From Schistosoma mansoni (lineage: Eukaryota > Platyhelminthes > Trematoda > Strigeidida > Schistosomatidae), in the NCBI RefSeq assembly GCF_000237925.1, contig NC_031497.1, forward strand, positions 26,204,205-26,268,204: a stretch of DNA of 64,000 nucleotides. The letters run 5' to 3'. Of the stretch, positions 19,539 to 30,315 are shown one piece after another. Below the pieces are notes generated by a model. The model did not search any database and had not been told where the DNA came from. It worked only from the letters and a program-made list of their open reading frames with translations. Each line of letters starts with the position of its first letter. Positions within the stretch are counted from its first letter, which is position 1. Position numbers and translations under genes: made by a program.

Positions 19539-21440
19539 TTATTTCTTGACCGTTGTAGTCATTGTTTCTGCGCTTTCTGTACTGTCATCATCTTCAGTCT
19601 CCCTTTCACATGCCCTTAAGAAGAAAAATAAAAAGTATATTTTCAAAATGCTCAAAAGTAATTAAGCGATGAATTAAATACATTTTATTTAACAGAATTT
19701 TAGATTTCAGTGGTTGAGATCATAAGTCCATTGAAGCTAGATTACCATGGAAAATCTGGAAGCACTGCATGGCTGTTTCGTCCTATTGTGGGACTCCTCA
19801 GCAATGCGCATCCACAATCCCGACTCACGCGATTCGAACCCAGGATCTATCAGTCTCCCTCTCGAGCGCTTAACCTCTAGACCAGTGGGTCAGCTGGTAT
19901 CCAACGGTGTTAATACCTAACTTCAACCGATTCACGAAATTGAGCGGTACATCCACCATTGTCTTCAGTGAATTATTATCTCACAACAGACCCGGTTGTT
20001 TATTCAATACCAATATTAATTAGTTCAATACATAAACTACGGTTTCTAAGGGTATTGTGTTATGTGATGATGCTGTCCAGAATGTGAATAAAAACTCCAT
20101 GACTAACCATTTAGCTCAGGCTACATAACACCTTTACAATTTCCCTACTCAGTAACAAATATTCATTATGGAAAGCAGAGATGGATAGTGCCTAGCAGTG
20201 GAATCCAGGACGAGCGTTTCGTCCTATTTGGCACTCGTCAGCTGGATGTACTTGCATCTCAGAGTTGATGTTCACTCTGGGACTCGAACCCATTACCTTT
20301 CGCAATACGCACAGTATGCACATATGCCAATTAGAGACTGACCAGTTGCAGTTCTAACACATCGATGAGAAGATTCAAACAACCAATACTAAATGAATTT
20401 AAATATTCATTATGGATCTTATAACTTACACTGTCATTATACGAATTCCTTTTTTATCCTTTTTCTCTTTTTCATTTGGTCTAGAAAAGTCAATATCAGT
20501 ATCGCATATTCCATCTTCCACTTTTAAATTCAATTTATCATTTAAAGTATAATTATATCCATTAATATTTAACACCATGGAACCTATGTATTCAAAAAAG
20601 AAAGGTAGAAAAGGAATTAATATAAATTTGATATCAACTACTGAATTGCTTTTTAAGTAATCAACTTGATTGATTCTTCATTAGAAATTTCAACACTACT
20701 TTTATAGTTGAAATCATGAGTCCATTGAAGCTAGACCACCATGGAAAACCTGAAAGCACTGGACGGCTTTTTTGTCCTATTTTGGGACTCTTCATCAGTG
20801 CGCATCCACGATCCTACACTCACGAGATTAGAACCCAGGACCGATCAGTCTCGCGCCAGACAATTGGTGAACGGTTTCTCAAAATCGTGGATTGGTTGAA
20901 GTTAGACATTAACACCGTTGGATGCCGGCCGGCTCAGTGGTCTAGTTGTTAAGAGTTCGAGTGCGAGACTGGTAGGTCCTGGGTTCGAAACTCGCAAGTG
21001 CGAGATCGTGGATGCACACTGCTGAGGAGTCCCACAATAGGACAAAACGGCCGTCTAGTGCTTCCAGGTTTTTCATGGTGGTCTAGCTCATGATTTCAAC
21101 TATAAAAATACTAAAATCTCCACAAAACCCTCTTCTGATTATACGAATTAAGCAAAGATTTGTAGATAGAAGTGATATGACAAACAATCCTTAATTCAAT
21201 TATTACAAATTTAAATGATGAACTCTCTCTTAGACCTGACCAATTTTGTAGATTATTAATTTGGATATGTATAATTGTAAAACCTAAAAAGAATATTCTT
21301 TATTCATTCTTATTAACTACTCTGTATATTACTTGATACTCACCATTTGTGTTGATTATAAATGGAGCATTAAAACTTCTCGGCTTGTTGGCCATTATCA
21401 AGCTAATGAAAGTTAAACATATCAATGATAAACGAATCAT
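19539..21440 (-). CDS. Small secreted protein, paralogue 2 (three exons, unnamed family)
   Basis: Exons 21440-21344, 20583-20430 and 19614-19539 splice to 108 residues with GT/AG borders. Exon 1 encodes the signal peptide MIRLSLICLTFISLIMA, then APFIINTNG, matching LPFVISKSG of paralogue 1. Exon 2 is again exactly 154 nt, with the same phase, and encodes DGICDTDIDFSRPNEKEKK. Exon 3 supplies the second Cys (TVACERE), an acidic/Thr stretch and the same VKK ending. An N-glycosylation site (NYT) lies in exon 2. A splice acceptor (CTATATTTTAG, ending 21450) lies 9 bases before the ATG, preceded by a huge pyrimidine-rich tract on the gene strand. A minus AATAAA lies at 19429-19424. Introns (760 and 815 bp) hold SINE-A and SINE-B copies. 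Function unknown. Confidence 0.78.
19695..20000 (-). mobile_element. SINE-B in intron 2 of secreted paralogue 2
   Basis: The minus-strand copy contains the head end near 20000, the tRNA-like part (TCTAGAGGTTAAGCGCTC, GGGTTCGAATCGCGTG), the hammerhead and the tail start (TCAACCACTG, about 19715). Confidence 0.8.
19761..19812 (-). ncRNA. Hammerhead ribozyme, SINE-B, cleavage triplet altered
   Basis: CTGAGGA (19801-19795), helix II GTCC/GGAC and GAAA (19779-19776) are intact on the minus strand. The triplet at the cleavage site reads ATG (19770-19768) instead of GTC, and a G there is not tolerated in known hammerheads. The fold may form but cleavage is unlikely. Confidence 0.6.
20172..20400 (-). 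mobile_element. SINE-A mosaic: minus hammerhead and head joined to plus tail
   Basis: The minus-strand part (20306-20172) has the head B box (GGGTTCGAGTCCC) and hammerhead. It joins at about 20306 to a plus-strand SINE-A tail (CAATACGCACAGTATGCACA up to about 20395). It lies in intron 2 of secreted paralogue 2, just downstream of exon 2 (which ends at 20430). Confidence 0.7.
20200..20258 (-). ncRNA. Hammerhead ribozyme, SINE-A, well preserved
   Basis: On the minus strand the core is CTGACGA (20241-20235). Helix II GTGC/GGAC has one mismatch, GAAA lies at 20220-20217 and the cleavage triplet GTC at 20211-20209. Helix I pairs ATCCAG with CTGGAT perfectly. This matches the known Sm-alpha hammerhead layout with a very short helix III. 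Cleavage is plausible. Confidence 0.75.
20695..21140. mobile_element. SINE-B fold-back dimer in intron 1 of secreted paralogue 2
   Basis: A minus arm (20695-20860) meets a plus copy (20862-21140) with head, tRNA-like part (GGCTCAGTGGTCTAGTTGTT, GGGTTCGAAACTCGC), hammerhead and tail. The arms are inverted copies of about 160 bp. Confidence 0.75.
21019..21066 (+). ncRNA. Hammerhead ribozyme, SINE-B, GAAA box altered
   Basis: CTGAGGA (21022-21028), helix II GTCC/GGAC and GTC (21053-21055) are kept. The invariant GAAA is AAAA here, which should abolish catalysis. Confidence 0.6.
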
Positions 21441-21484
21441 TTTTCTTATCTAAAATATAGAAAATATTAATTATTAGATAAAAA

Positions 21485-21659
21485 AGTACAAGAAGAAGAA
21501 AAAGAAGAAGGAGAAGAAGAAGAAGAAGAAGAAGGGGGAGGAGGAGGAAGAGGAGAAGGAGAAGAAGACAAAGAAGAAGAAGAAGAAGGAGGAGAAGAAG
21601 AGGAAGAAGAAGAAGAGGAGGAAGAAGAAGAAGAAGAGGAAGAAGAAGAAGAGGAAGAA

Positions 21660-21691
<32 letters not shown>

Positions 21692-21861
21692 GGAAGAAGA
21701 AGAAGAATGATGAGAAGAGGAAGAAGGATAAGAAGATGAAGAAGAAGAAGAAGGAAGGAAGAGGAGAAGAAGAAGAAGAAGAAGAGGAAGAAGAAGGAGA
21801 GGAAGAAAAAGAAGAAGAAGAAGGAGGAGGAGGAGGAAGAGGAGAAGGAGAAGAAGACAAA

Positions 21862-21914
<53 letters not shown>

Positions 21915-22005
21915 AGAAGAATGATGAGAAGAGGAAGAAGGATAAGAAGATGAAGAAGAAGAAGGAAGGAAGGAAGAGGAGAAGAAGAAGAAGAACAACA
22001 ACAAC
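21485..22005. repeat. 520-bp GAA/GGA polypurine tract
   Basis: The plus strand is almost purely purine (GAAGAA, GAGGAA, GGAGGA mixtures) for about 520 bp. It contains an internal duplication: AAGAATGATGAGAAGAGG occurs near 21703 and near 21915. The tract ends about 35 bp from the splice acceptor before the start codon of secreted paralogue 2. On the gene strand it is a giant pyrimidine run. Such mirror-type tracts can form triplex (H-)DNA. The Ser/Phe and Glu open frames across it are translation artefacts. Confidence 0.85.
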
Positions 22006-22294
22006 ATAAACATATTGTAGAATTGAAAATTTACACTTTTAATTTACATTCTCAAGTAGAACTTTTTCATAGATATGAGGGTTGATTATTTATAATTTCA
22101 TAATTATTATATTTTAACCAATTAGATTGATATCAATCAGCTGAATTGATTGATTTTGTTCCCATTCCCCCCCCCAAAAAAAAGAAGACGGAAGAAAACA
22201 ATATTGATTAGATGTTAATTATAACAAATTTATTTGATTTTTTTTTATTTGACACAAGAATCAAATGAATAGTTCTCATATAAAGTGATATATT

Positions 22295-22490
22295 AACAAT
22301 ATTATAGTTGAAATCATAAATCAATTGAAGATAGACCATCATGGAAAACCTGGAAGCATTGGACGATCGTTTTGTCCTACTGTGGGACTTCTCTAGGTTT
22401 TCAATGGTGGTCTAGATTCATTTGATTGATGATTTCAACCATAAAATGACTAAAATCTCCATAAAACCCCCTTCTGATATTAACAATAGT
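22295..22490. mobile_element. SINE-B tail fold-back
   Basis: A minus tail/hammerhead piece (22300-22395) is followed at once by an inverted plus tail piece (22396-22490), sharing GGTTTTC, TGGTCTA and the end AACCCCCTTCTGAT. It is a short palindromic remnant. Confidence 0.7.
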
Positions 22491-22599
22491 TGAAGAAATA
22501 AATTGAATCAATTGACCCAATATTAGTCGAGGGTAAATATCCATCATCCTCTATTGCCAGATACTTAGTTGAAACAGATCATAATATTGATCTTAACAT

Positions 22600-22915
22600 G
22601 GATTTTGTGGGGTTGTAAAAAAAGTGTAAAAGGGCGTATACTAAGGGTTTTATTGGAGTCATATCCATATGAAAATTCAAACATACTTTGTGCATTCAAA
22701 TACGGTTTGTTCTTACCTTAAACCTACTCTGGTATTATTAGCTTATTATCCAGAGTGATGGGATTTCAAATTGTTTGTATATTATTACTTTCCTCATTAT
22801 CCTTGTCTCTTATTACCTCCATATCCATTCTAGTGGACCTTTTAGTATTACATATAAATGTTCTTAAGTAATATATGTGTGACCAGATTGTTCGAAATGT
22901 ATTGTGTTAATATAT
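22600..22915 (+). mobile_element. Penelope-like 3'-end fragment
   Basis: It matches in inverse orientation the end of the Penelope fragment at 2880-3080, sharing AAAATTCAAAC, TATCCAGAGTGATGGGATTT and TTATCCTTGTCTC. Downstream it carries ATATGTGTGACCAGATTGTT, also found on the minus strand near 31200. Confidence 0.6.
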
Positions 22916-22917
22916 CC

Positions 22918-23400
22918 ATCTTTGCTTACCATGCTTGTGAATTTAGTCTATATCAAGGCAATACGCACAGTATGCATATATGCCAATTAGAGATTGACCA
23001 GTTGCAGTCCTAACACATCGATGGGAAGATTCAAACAAACAATACTAAGTGAATTTAAACTTCACTCCAATGCCTAAACAAGTGACTATCAGGACTCAGT
23101 GGCCGAGTGGATAATGCGATGGTGTTTGAAACGAACGGTACTGGGCTGGAGTCCTAGAGTGAACATCAACTCTGAGATGCAGGTACAATTAGCTGACGAG
23201 TCCCAAATAGGAAGAAACGCTCATCCTGGATTCCACTGCTAGCCACTATCCATCTTTCCTTACAATGCCCGTGAGTTAAGGCTATATCGAGGCAATACGC
23301 ACAGTATGCATATATACCAATTCGAGATTGACCAGTTTCAGTCCTAAACATCAATGGGAAGATTCAAACAACCAATACTAAGTGAACATTACTGTTTAGT
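22918..23400 (+). mobile_element. SINE-A tandem dimer
   Basis: A 5'-truncated tail (22918-23070) is followed, through a short spacer, by a full SINE-A (about 23097-23400): tRNA-like head (CTCAGTGGCCGAGTGGATAA as A box), hammerhead, then the same tail ending AACCAATACTAAGTGAAC. Both units point the same way, as expected from a dimeric transcript. Confidence 0.8.
23184..23240 (+). ncRNA. Hammerhead ribozyme, SINE-A, mildly altered
   Basis: CTGACGA (23193-23199) and GAAA (23214-23217) are intact. Helix II GTCCC/GGAA has one mismatch and the cleavage triplet is ATC instead of GTC, which known hammerheads tolerate less well. The 5' strand of helix I is altered (CAATTAG instead of CATCCAG). Activity is uncertain. 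Confidence 0.6.
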
Positions 23401-25504
23401 CTTTATTAACTACATTTTAGTGAAAATAAGCCGATACACTACTCATTTTCAAAGTTAAGAATCGCAACTAATCAAATATGTTAACTTTTACCTAATGGAT
23501 TAGTTAATTTATTGAACACCAGTCTGTTTATATTACTGTGAAACATGGTCTATGAAAGTACAGGATATACGTACATTGCATGTATTTATTCATATGTATC
23601 TTTAAAGGATTAGTTGATTAAATTGGGACATACGATCGAACAATTCTAAGTTTAGGTAGAGAGTATAACATAAAGACGACAAATTGATTGATGAAACTGC
23701 AAACGCTCATAGATTGTAGTGGGTGGGACCTGTGATACGAATATCCGACTAGTATTTACCGTGACGCGTATTTTTCGATCGGGATAGAAATAGAATGGAA
23801 GACAACTAACTGTGACCAAACCAATACAAGGCATCGGATCATGGAGTCATTAACCAATGGACTTATTCATGTTGATAAATGCAGACTGGCTGACCTAAGT
23901 TAGCGTTATATCCATGATCAATTGTTTAAGAGGTTGAGAGACATGGGTAAAAATTGGTATCAGTGGGGCAGATGAACTCAACCATTTTCATCCCTTAACT
24001 CATATTATATTATAACATTTCATACCTTTAACCCTTTGGATTCATTCCTTCCTCGTAGATAGTATTTTCCTACGTTTAGTCATTCCTTCTGTCAATCATA
24101 CAACTGTTATTTGGATAATTGCTTTTCATTCTGTTAATTTTTTCTTCCTGTAGTGATGTTGTAAAGCAAATTTAGGTGATTTGATTGACAAGAATAGTCA
24201 TTCAACGATTGTGGATTTGATTGAATTTCTTTGATCTCCGTTTATACATGGATGATAACGGGAGTAGAAAGTTGGTAATAAGTATCCAAAGTAGTACATA
24301 CGATCATTATTATTTTGTGGCAAGCTTATAAACTTTAACCGAAAATTACGTGAACTCAATATATGTTTACACTTTTCTACCTGGTGATAACTTAGATCAA
24401 CTTCTAGTGTAGCCCTTTTGGTTATTTTAAGATATGGTCTTGAAAAGAATTAGTGATAATGTTATCGATACCAAAAGCATCTGTTATCCTCAACAGGAAC
24501 TGCCAAGAACCTTTATGAATCAGAGTTGCCAAACCGTACAGGTGGCCAACTCGATCAAAGGTAATAAAAGCGAAAATAATATTAAATGCAACTATAGGTT
24601 AATAATCAGAGCTACAGTACAAAGGTGGAGCAAATTATGTAGCAGAATGGATGTTTAGGAATGATACAGCTAAAAATTTAGAGAGTGAATACATCTGCAT
24701 CAATGTGAAATATTTGGGGCTATTGCGCTCTACATCATCAACCAAAAGATATGACTACTGAACTGAGTATACTGATATCTTATGGAGTGATATGACGTAT
24801 TCGTCTTTGTACATCTTACTTTTTGTTAACTACTTCTATCTCATTCAACAATAGAGTCGGGGTAGAGAGTGAATAAGCTAACGTAATACGTATTCTAACT
24901 GATTCAGTCGATGACAATTTTTAGCATCATCAATCGATTAGCAATTTCTGCCTAGCATTCCACCTCAGTATTACTCATTAAGTGGTTCAATCTCATAACC
25001 TAGTACTGATTTGAATACGCTTATGAATAAATAGTTACCGTATACATAAGTCTTTTACTTCTGTCGATTGATAAATGGTTAGAGGTAATCAACAGAAAAC
25101 ATACAGATTTCCTGCTATTCGGCATAAATCATCAAGGACTGCTTACAATCCTGATGGGATTGATGATACCTGTATCCATCGTGAGGTTAGTTGTGACTCA
25201 AATACACCAAAGATAACGTCCTATTTATGTTTCAATGTAGGCATCAGTTTTTTTAGGATTGCAAGAAAGCCTTACTGACGAATGTCAAATGTCACGGAAC
25301 CCTTTGTCCAGAGCTTTTATTGACTACCTCGAATTACATAATATTTCAATATAGTTCGCTTGACGTTGAAACACTTAAAATTGATAACCACATTTCAGCT
25401 TGATTGATAACATTTAATCAGTACTGAAGGACTAGATATATGTATAACATCAGTCACTTTGTTGAATGTATTTCACAGCCGTAAAACAATATGGAGCCGG
25501 ACTG
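23401..25504. other. 2.1 kb without recognisable gene
   Basis: Several short open frames exist (for example plus 24434-24658 and 25075-25278) but none shows a family motif, splice context or repeat match I can support. It may hold old unrecognised repeats. Confidence 0.4.
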
Positions 25505-25532
25505 TAATAATAATAATAATAATAATAATAAT
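25505..25532. repeat. (AAT)n microsatellite
   Basis: A clean trinucleotide run of about nine AAT units. Confidence 0.9.
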
Positions 25533-25561
25533 GTATTCTGCTAATAATTATTACAGAATCC

Positions 25562-26460
25562 ATCCCATGGTATTGTTTGTTTGAATCTTCCCATTGATTT
25601 TTAGGACTGCCATTGATCTGTCTCTTATTAGCATATGTGCATACTGTGTGTATTTCCTCGATATAGCCCTAAAACACAAGCATTGTAAGCAAAGATGGGT
25701 AGTGACTAGCAGTGGAATCCAGGACTCAGTACTTACTTACTTACTTACGCCTGTTACTCCTAATGAAGCATAGGCCGCCAGCCAGCATTCTCCAACCCAC
25801 TCTGTCATTGGCCTTCTTTTCTAGTTCTATCCAATTTTTGTTCATTATTCTCATGTCTGTCTCCATTTCTCGACGTAATGTGTTCGCCAGTCTTCCTCTT
25901 CTCCCTTGGCCTTCAGGATCCCATGTGAGGACTTGTCTTGTGATGCAGTTGACTGCTTTCCCCAATGTGTGTCCTATCCACTTCCACCGCTTCTTACTGA
26001 TTTCTTCCTCCACTGGATGGAATCTGGTCTGTTCTCTCCCACAGTAGCTTGTTTCTGATAGCGTCTGGCCAACGGATCCGAAGTATCTTGCGTAGACAAC
26101 TGTTAATAAACACTTATACCTTCTGGATGATTGCTTTCATAGTTCTCCAAGTTTCCGCCCCATACAGTAGAACTATCTTAATATTTGTATTGAAAATTCT
26201 GATCTTGGTGTTGGCTGATAACTATTTTGAGTTCCAGATGTTCTTCAGTTGTAAATATGCTGCTCTTGCTTTACCAAGACTCAGTAGCTAAGTGAACAAC
26301 GCGATGACGTTTGAAGCGAACGGTACCGAGTTCGAGTCCCAGAGTGAACATCAACTCTGAGATGCAGGTATATCCAGTTGACAAGTTCCAAATAGGACGA
26401 AGTGGAGCTCGTCGTAGATTCCACTTCTAGCCACTATCCATCTTTGCTTACAATCCATCC
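25562..26460. mobile_element. SINE-A fold-back copy split by an RTE insertion
   Basis: A minus-strand tail (25562-25722) and a plus-strand head, hammerhead and tail start (26287-26460) form an inverted pair like the one at 11.5-12.0 kb. An RTE LINE sits between them at 25732-26277. The hammerhead (core TTGACAA, box GAAG) is too decayed to be active. Confidence 0.75.
25732..26277 (-). mobile_element. 5'-truncated RTE LINE inside SINE-A
   Basis: A 9-bp duplication, GACTCAGTA, flanks it at 25723-25731 and 26278-26286. The (TTAC)n tail run follows the left duplication. The minus frame 26013-25741 ([40 protein letters not shown]) is the RTE C-terminus. It is truncated and inactive. Confidence 0.9.
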
Positions 26461-26971
26461 CAGTTTACAAACATAATCAGTTTATTATATTTAATAATAT
26501 TAAATATAAAAGATATTAGATTGTTTGAACTGTTCTCATTCAAATAATTGTCCTGGTAATAGATCTTTACTTTACCTCTGCTAAAAGGTCAACTAACTTT
26601 GATTTTTTCTTCTAAGATCTATCAAATAAATCTTGTCAAAACTAGATAATGAATAAGAACATAACTAGTCTTGTCAATCTAATACATATTTTCCCCATTT
26701 CATAATTGTCCAATTTATTAAGTAATCAATTAAGTAGTTAATCAATTTAAAAATGAAATTGTTTAACATTGACAATCGACTATGTGTCCAGGTTATATAT
26801 AATAACTATTAGATAAATAGAATCATGGTAAAGAAGGGATTACTGAATTTAGTCTGTTTTGTTAAGTGAGTATATTAAATTTGTTTAATATTAAAGAAGT
26901 ATATACATAACTGAAATAGTGAATAATTTAAGTTCAGTTTAGGAGTTTAATTGACAAAGAAGACAAACTAC
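26461..26971. other. No recognisable feature
   Basis: Very AT-rich spacer without a supported gene. Confidence 0.45.
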
Positions 26972-27345
26972 AGAAGGGGATTTTGTGGAGATTTTAGTAA
27001 TTTTATAGTTGAATTCATGAGTTAATTAAAACTAGACCATAATGGAAAACTTGGAAGCACTGGATGGCAGTGCGCATCCACGATCCCGACTCGCGAGATT
27101 CGAACCTAGGACCTATCGGTCTCGCGTGCGAGCGCTTAACAACTAGACCACTGAGCCGACTGACAACCAACGGTGTTAATGTCTAACTTCAACCAACCCA
27201 CGAAATTGAGCGACAATTACACCATTGTCTTCAGTGAGTTACTATCTCGCAACAGACCGGGTTGAGCTCCACTGGTCACTGCTTCTCACTAGAACTCCAG
27301 GAAATACCTCTTGAAGCTAGTTACTAGTGAGCATATGTTTATTAT
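26972..27345 (-). mobile_element. SINE-B, near full length, hammerhead mostly deleted
   Basis: The head (27345 side), tRNA-like part (GGCTCAGTGGTCTAGTTGTT, GGTTCGAATCTCGCGAG) and tail are present on the minus strand. The hammerhead is cut short: the sequence goes from CTGGATGG straight to CAGTGCGCATCC. Confidence 0.8.
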
Positions 27346-27690
27346 CAGAAGGTGGTTTTGTGGAGATTTTCATAATTCTATAGTTGATTTCTTGCTCATA
27401 AAAAACAATTAGATCATTTATAAACATACACACACATACAAACAAATTGCTGACATTCATTTGAAGATCTTTTATTTGAAGATAGACCACCATGAAAAAC
27501 GTAAAAGCATTGGATGGTCGTTTGAATCTCGAGAGGCAGGATCATGGATGCGCACTGACGAGGAGTCCTCTAATAGGAGGAAACGCCCGTCCAGTGCTTC
27601 CAGGTTTTCCATGGTGATCTAACTACAATTGAATCATGAATTCAACTATAAAATTACTAAAATCTCCAACAAAAACCTCTTCTGATAAAA
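27346..27690. mobile_element. SINE-B pieces, fold-back arrangement
   Basis: A minus tail piece (27346-27400), a minus tail/hammerhead start (27478-27525) and a plus hammerhead and tail (27525-27690) follow one another. The plus hammerhead keeps GGAAAC and CCGTCCAGTGC, but its core position reads ACGAGGA instead of CTGAGGA. Confidence 0.65.
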
Positions 27691-27794
27691 AAGTCTTCAA
27701 ACATCAAAACTATTATACTAAAAAAATAAGTAAACATAATTTCTGTATTATTGAAAGTAGAGATCATTTATGAGAAGCTTAATGTTACATCTTA

Positions 27795-28254
27795 TTTTAT
27801 TTATTTATTTATTTAAACACATAAATATTGGTACAAAGAGGCATCAGATATATATGCACCACACAAATCTCATTCGATTTGTGTGAAGGCTGTGATACTG
27901 CCTAGGTGCCCAAACCGAAACAGGTGGTTTTCTTAAGGGGCCACACCGGGAGCTTTCCACCTAAATGTCTGATTCACAAGTCAGTGGAGCAACGTGAGGA
28001 GATGCGGTCCCATGGTAGCCGGTGACCAATAATTGGTTCATACGCCATTTGTTCCCTCAGGATACTGGAGCCCATGTGCACCATTGGTTTGGGATCAGGG
28101 TTTTCCAATTCCCCTAAGTGGACTATCCGTGTCCACCAACCCGGTTAAAGCGTCGGACAATCGCCTTTCGTCCTCTCAATTTTGTAAACAACACTAATGT
28201 CACGAGAAGGCAGTGAGTAGGACTTCCGTGGGAGAGGCTATATACGCAGGAGGT
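27795..28254 (-). mobile_element. AAAT-tailed unclassified retroposon, truncated
   Basis: The minus-strand copy has the (AAAT)n tail at 27795-27815 and the body to the TATATAGCCTCT block near 28245. There it is cut and abuts SINE-C. Confidence 0.75.
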
Positions 28255-28445
28255 CAGTCGCGGCCCGGATAGTTCAGTGGTAACGTCTTTGACTGTGAAG
28301 CTGAGTGACACGGGGTCGAATCCGTCAGGGAGCACTAGTTCCCTAAAGATTACAGGTAAACCATGCTGACGAGTGCCAAGTAGTACGAAACCCGGTTCCA
28401 GGGTTTCCTGTTGACCACCTCCAACCACCGTCTTATATATATTTT
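28255..28445 (+). mobile_element. SINE-C with tRNA-like head and hammerhead
   Basis: The head GCCCGGATAGTTCAGTGGTA and GGGGTCGAATCC form A- and B-box-like promoter parts of a tRNA. About 30 bases later comes a hammerhead, then CCTGTTGACCACCTCC, a block also seen at 46350. The head differs from those of SINE-A and SINE-B, so this is a third tRNA-derived family. Confidence 0.75.
28352..28412 (+). ncRNA. Hammerhead ribozyme, SINE-C, intact core
   Basis: The core is CTGACGA (28366-28372), helix II GTGC/GTAC closes with one G-U wobble, GAAA lies at 28387-28390, helix III is CC/GG and the cleavage triplet is TTC. Helix I pairs AAACCATG with CAGGGTTT with one A-G mismatch. Every invariant base is present. 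This is one of the best hammerheads in the window. Confidence 0.75.
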
Positions 28446-28897
28446 CCATATAACTATGTATACGAGTGTACAGCTTAAGTAAATGATTTCGTCAGATAGA
28501 AAATTGTCTTTAAGTCTTATTTATTGTATACTAATCAGTCTTATCTGCAACGTTAAGCGAGTTCGACTACCTGAAGTTCAAAGTGACCTCTTTCGGTACA
28601 TCACTGACTTTTGAAACTAATCTTTCCACAACTTAACTCATCCTTTGTAAAAAAAAATGTCAAAAATTAAAAGACAAATTAAGTAACAGATATGATACCA
28701 TTCAGTTAATTGATGATAACGCCATTCTCAAAGATAAACTAAAGTTGTAGTAGTAATGAGCTGGGATGCTTAACGGTGACTAAAGCATTTTTCCGACCGA
28801 CCGAACTGGATTAATGCTGATGATTGTATTACAGTTCAATGACTAAATTTAATAATGTGCTGAAAACGTAGACTTGGTGTTTTATTAAATTCTCAAA
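28446..28897. other. No recognisable feature
   Basis: Spacer without a supported gene or repeat. Confidence 0.4.
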
Positions 28898-28911
28898 TGA
28901 TATCGGTCTAT

Positions 28912-29915
28912 CAGTTAGTCAGTCAGTCAGTCAATCAGATACAACGTAGGACCAGGCACATATGTACATCGGTCCGAATTTCCATACCTCATTAGCACAA
29001 CAAGATGAACATCAAACTCAAAGAAGTAGTTAATTTAGTGGTGATAATATATAAAAGATAGGTTGTATATAAGGATATAGTATAGGAAGAAAGACAGATA
29101 TGAAGCAATTTTAATCTCACCGTCTAAGGGAAGATAAAGAGTGTATACACCTACGCCATTCTGATCGTTTCTGAGCCATGTCACCTACAGTCTCCAACCA
29201 TTGGTTACGATAGTCATGAGAACCCCAACCAAGTAGTTTGCATCTACAAACATGGTTCAGACTAGAAGTTAGTGACTTCAATCTCTGATGCCACGTTTTC
29301 GTTTGGCCGTCCCTAACTTTCTTCCAACCATCCCCTACACTAGTCAGCATAGCGCGTCGTGGTAACCAGTGGTTGGGCATGCGTAATATTTGGCCCAACC
29401 ATCTCAGTCGATTAACATTCATGACCTCATCAACTGATTTACCATTATCATTCCCTGGTACTCTGCATCTAACCTCACTATTACTTACCCGGTTATCCCA
29501 GCAGATGTGAGCAATATTTCTAAAACATCTGTGGTCAAATACTAGTAACCTACGAGTATCTTCTACTCTTAATAGCCATGTTTCGCAGCCGTAAAGTAGA
29601 ACAGAGCGAACTGCTGTGCAGTATACTCGTCCCTTAATTAATAGACAGATATCTCGTCTTCGCCATAAGTGACGTAAGTTGGTAAAAGCCAAACGAGCTT
29701 TTTGAATCCGTGCAGAGATTTCTTCAGACACCAACCCATTAGGGCTGATCAGACTTCCAAGATAAATGAAGTTGTCGATGCATTCGACTACTTCACTCCC
29801 TATCCTTAGTTCAGGTGTTGACGCAGACCAGTCCTGGAGTAACAATTTACATTTAGAGGGGTAGAAACGCATCACAAACATCCTGATATTATTACTCAAT
29901 TCTAACAGAAGACTC
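28912..29915 (-). mobile_element. 5'-truncated RTE LINE (ACTG-tailed family)
   Basis: A perfect 14-bp duplication, TGATATCGGTCTAT, lies at 28898-28911 and 29916-29929. The tail on the minus strand is (ACTG)n. The 260-residue minus frame 29899-29117 starts in the RT thumb (RFYPSKCKLLLQDW), continues FIYLGSLISPNGL and VLLYGCETWLLRVEDT, then NRLRWLGQILRMPNHWLPRR, and ends in SLSSLRR. It belongs to the same family as the two full copies at 39.7 and 46.4 kb. Its frame is open throughout but lacks the endonuclease and RT palm. Confidence 0.9.
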
Positions 29916-30315
29916 TGATATCGGTCTATAATAAATCTTGTTTTTTTAAATAAATCGATTATCAGTGTTACAATACTTTAAAACGTTCAGATGTCCGTCA
30001 AAAATAACACTCCTACTATTCTTCCAACTTATATATCCAATAAGGTTGAAGGAAATACCTTCTAGTTAATGATCAAAGATTTTTATCGAAATAACAAACA
30101 TCAGCAAGAAAACCATTAAGAAACAAGATTTTACAAATGTTTGGAATAATGTAGTTGAGCTATTCTATGAATACATCTAGCACTATATTGAAGATATGAA
30201 GTCATGTTAAATTGCATATATTATGTAGAAACATTCAATTGCAATTTATCCGAAATATAGCTTGATTATCATCTAATACAAACACTATTAATTTCTTCTG
30301 AAGACTCTACAGGTC

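Noticed and set aside
21474-22013. Long minus-strand open frame of Ser and Phe, and Glu-rich frames on the plus strand
   Set aside because: These are translations of the GAA/GGA polypurine tract; composition is purely repeat-driven.
27520-27600. CTGACGA before GGAGTCCTC, looking like a hammerhead core
   Set aside because: Aligned with other SINE-B copies the CTGA falls two bases out of register and helix II does not pair; the true core position reads ACGAGGA.
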